Shown one piece after another: positions 63,873 through 64,000 of a stretch of 64,000 bases of DNA. The translations under genes and the position numbers were made by a program. Numbering within the stretch: position 1 is the first letter of the stretch; every line of letters begins with the position of its first letter. The notes below the pieces were generated by a model. It made no database searches. It worked only from the letters and a program-made list of their open reading frames with translations, and was not told where the DNA came from. The DNA comes from Viridibacillus sp050279675. GTDB lineage: Bacteria > Bacillota > Bacilli > Bacillales_A > Planococcaceae. Location of the stretch: contig NZ_JBNNUK010000005.1 of NCBI RefSeq assembly GCF_050279675.1, positions 124,001 to 188,000 on the forward strand, in the 5' to 3' direction.

Positions 63873-64000
63873 ATGGATTTTGCAAAAATATTAAAAGAGT
63901 TTCCAATAATAGAAACGCAAAAAATTCGTTTAAGAAAATTAAGATTGGAAGATGCACCTGCGTTATTAAAATATTATTCCAATGAAAATGTATATCGAAA
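63873..64000 (+). CDS. GNAT acetyltransferase, 3' end outside window
   Basis: The first 42 codons from an ATG with TGGGGGA upstream: FPIIETQKIRLRKLRLEDA, then LLKYYSNENVYR. This is the RimJ/RimL-type opening (compare the gene at 14052). The acetyl-CoA motif lies beyond the window. Confidence 0.75.
   Translation, partial: MDFAKILKEFPIIETQKIRLRKLRLEDAPALLKYYSNENVYR

Overview
The window is AT-rich DNA from a Gram-positive, endospore-former-type bacterium of the order Bacillales. Ribosome-binding sites are strong (AAGGAG/GGAGG), GTG and TTG starts are common, and single genes are mostly followed by hairpin-plus-T terminators. Gene families such as the YhjQ-type DUF326 protein, DUF6366, CD3324, a Bce-type antimicrobial-peptide module, RNase J1 and a chitin-active AA10 protein fit Bacillaceae or Planococcaceae (Lysinibacillus, Solibacillus or Psychrobacillus-like). 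I cannot fix the genus from sequence alone. A 98-base N run at 63421-63518 shows this is a draft assembly. No rRNA or tRNA gene and no CRISPR array was found.

Layout. 0-10 kb: VOC-fold fragment, DUF4030-like membrane protein, an ion-transporter-superfamily permease, a yybP-ykoY manganese riboswitch with no obvious manganese gene behind it, a RIO-like kinase, a methyltransferase, a cation-diffusion exporter, an APH-fold kinase, GrpB and a TPR protein. 10.5-13.2 kb: a copper-binding DUF326 gene cut in two by a 2.5-kb segment carrying a TetR regulator and a membrane-bound serine hydrolase; the segment has imperfect inverted repeats at its ends. 13.4-23 kb: TlpA-like protein, GNAT, a second histidyl-tRNA synthetase behind a leader peptide with three His codons, an Rrf2/thioredoxin-reductase-like pair, amidase, DinB and an APH-fold kinase. 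23-30 kb: a decayed RraA gene, secreted proteins, a HAD hydrolase and a Dph6-like ATP pyrophosphatase.

30.3-36 kb holds two coherent units. The first is a PTS operon (EIIA, BglG-type antiterminator, EIICB of the N-acetylglucosamine type) with a RAT/terminator leader. The second is an arsenic island (arsR, ACR3 pump, arsM) with a matching operator-like site in front of arsR and of arsM. 36-41.7 kb is a set of small membrane, LOG, GNAT and phosphatase genes. 42-47 kb is a Bce-type module: response regulator and kinase on the plus strand converge on the ABC transporter on the minus strand, and the transporter promoter carries a perfect BceR-type box. 47-52.5 kb: GNAT, serine hydrolase, HEAT-repeat protein, RNase J1 and an IS30 remnant.

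52.8-64 kb: a chitin-active lytic polysaccharide monooxygenase, then a run of mostly single genes separated by seven same-orientation copies of a short palindromic repeat (54.4-59.9 kb). This looks like a cassette array and holds two genes broken by small mutations. An AraC-type regulator, a CD3324 gene behind a nine-residue upstream ORF and hairpin, and GNAT genes follow. Two intergenic loci (48.7 and 63.2 kb) are built from a 21-nt periodic repeat; at the second these form a 93-bp tandem unit, and the assembly gap lies inside it. The window is mostly accessory: about seven GNAT acetyltransferases, three kinase-fold proteins, two serine hydrolases and many small membrane proteins, with at least six decayed genes.
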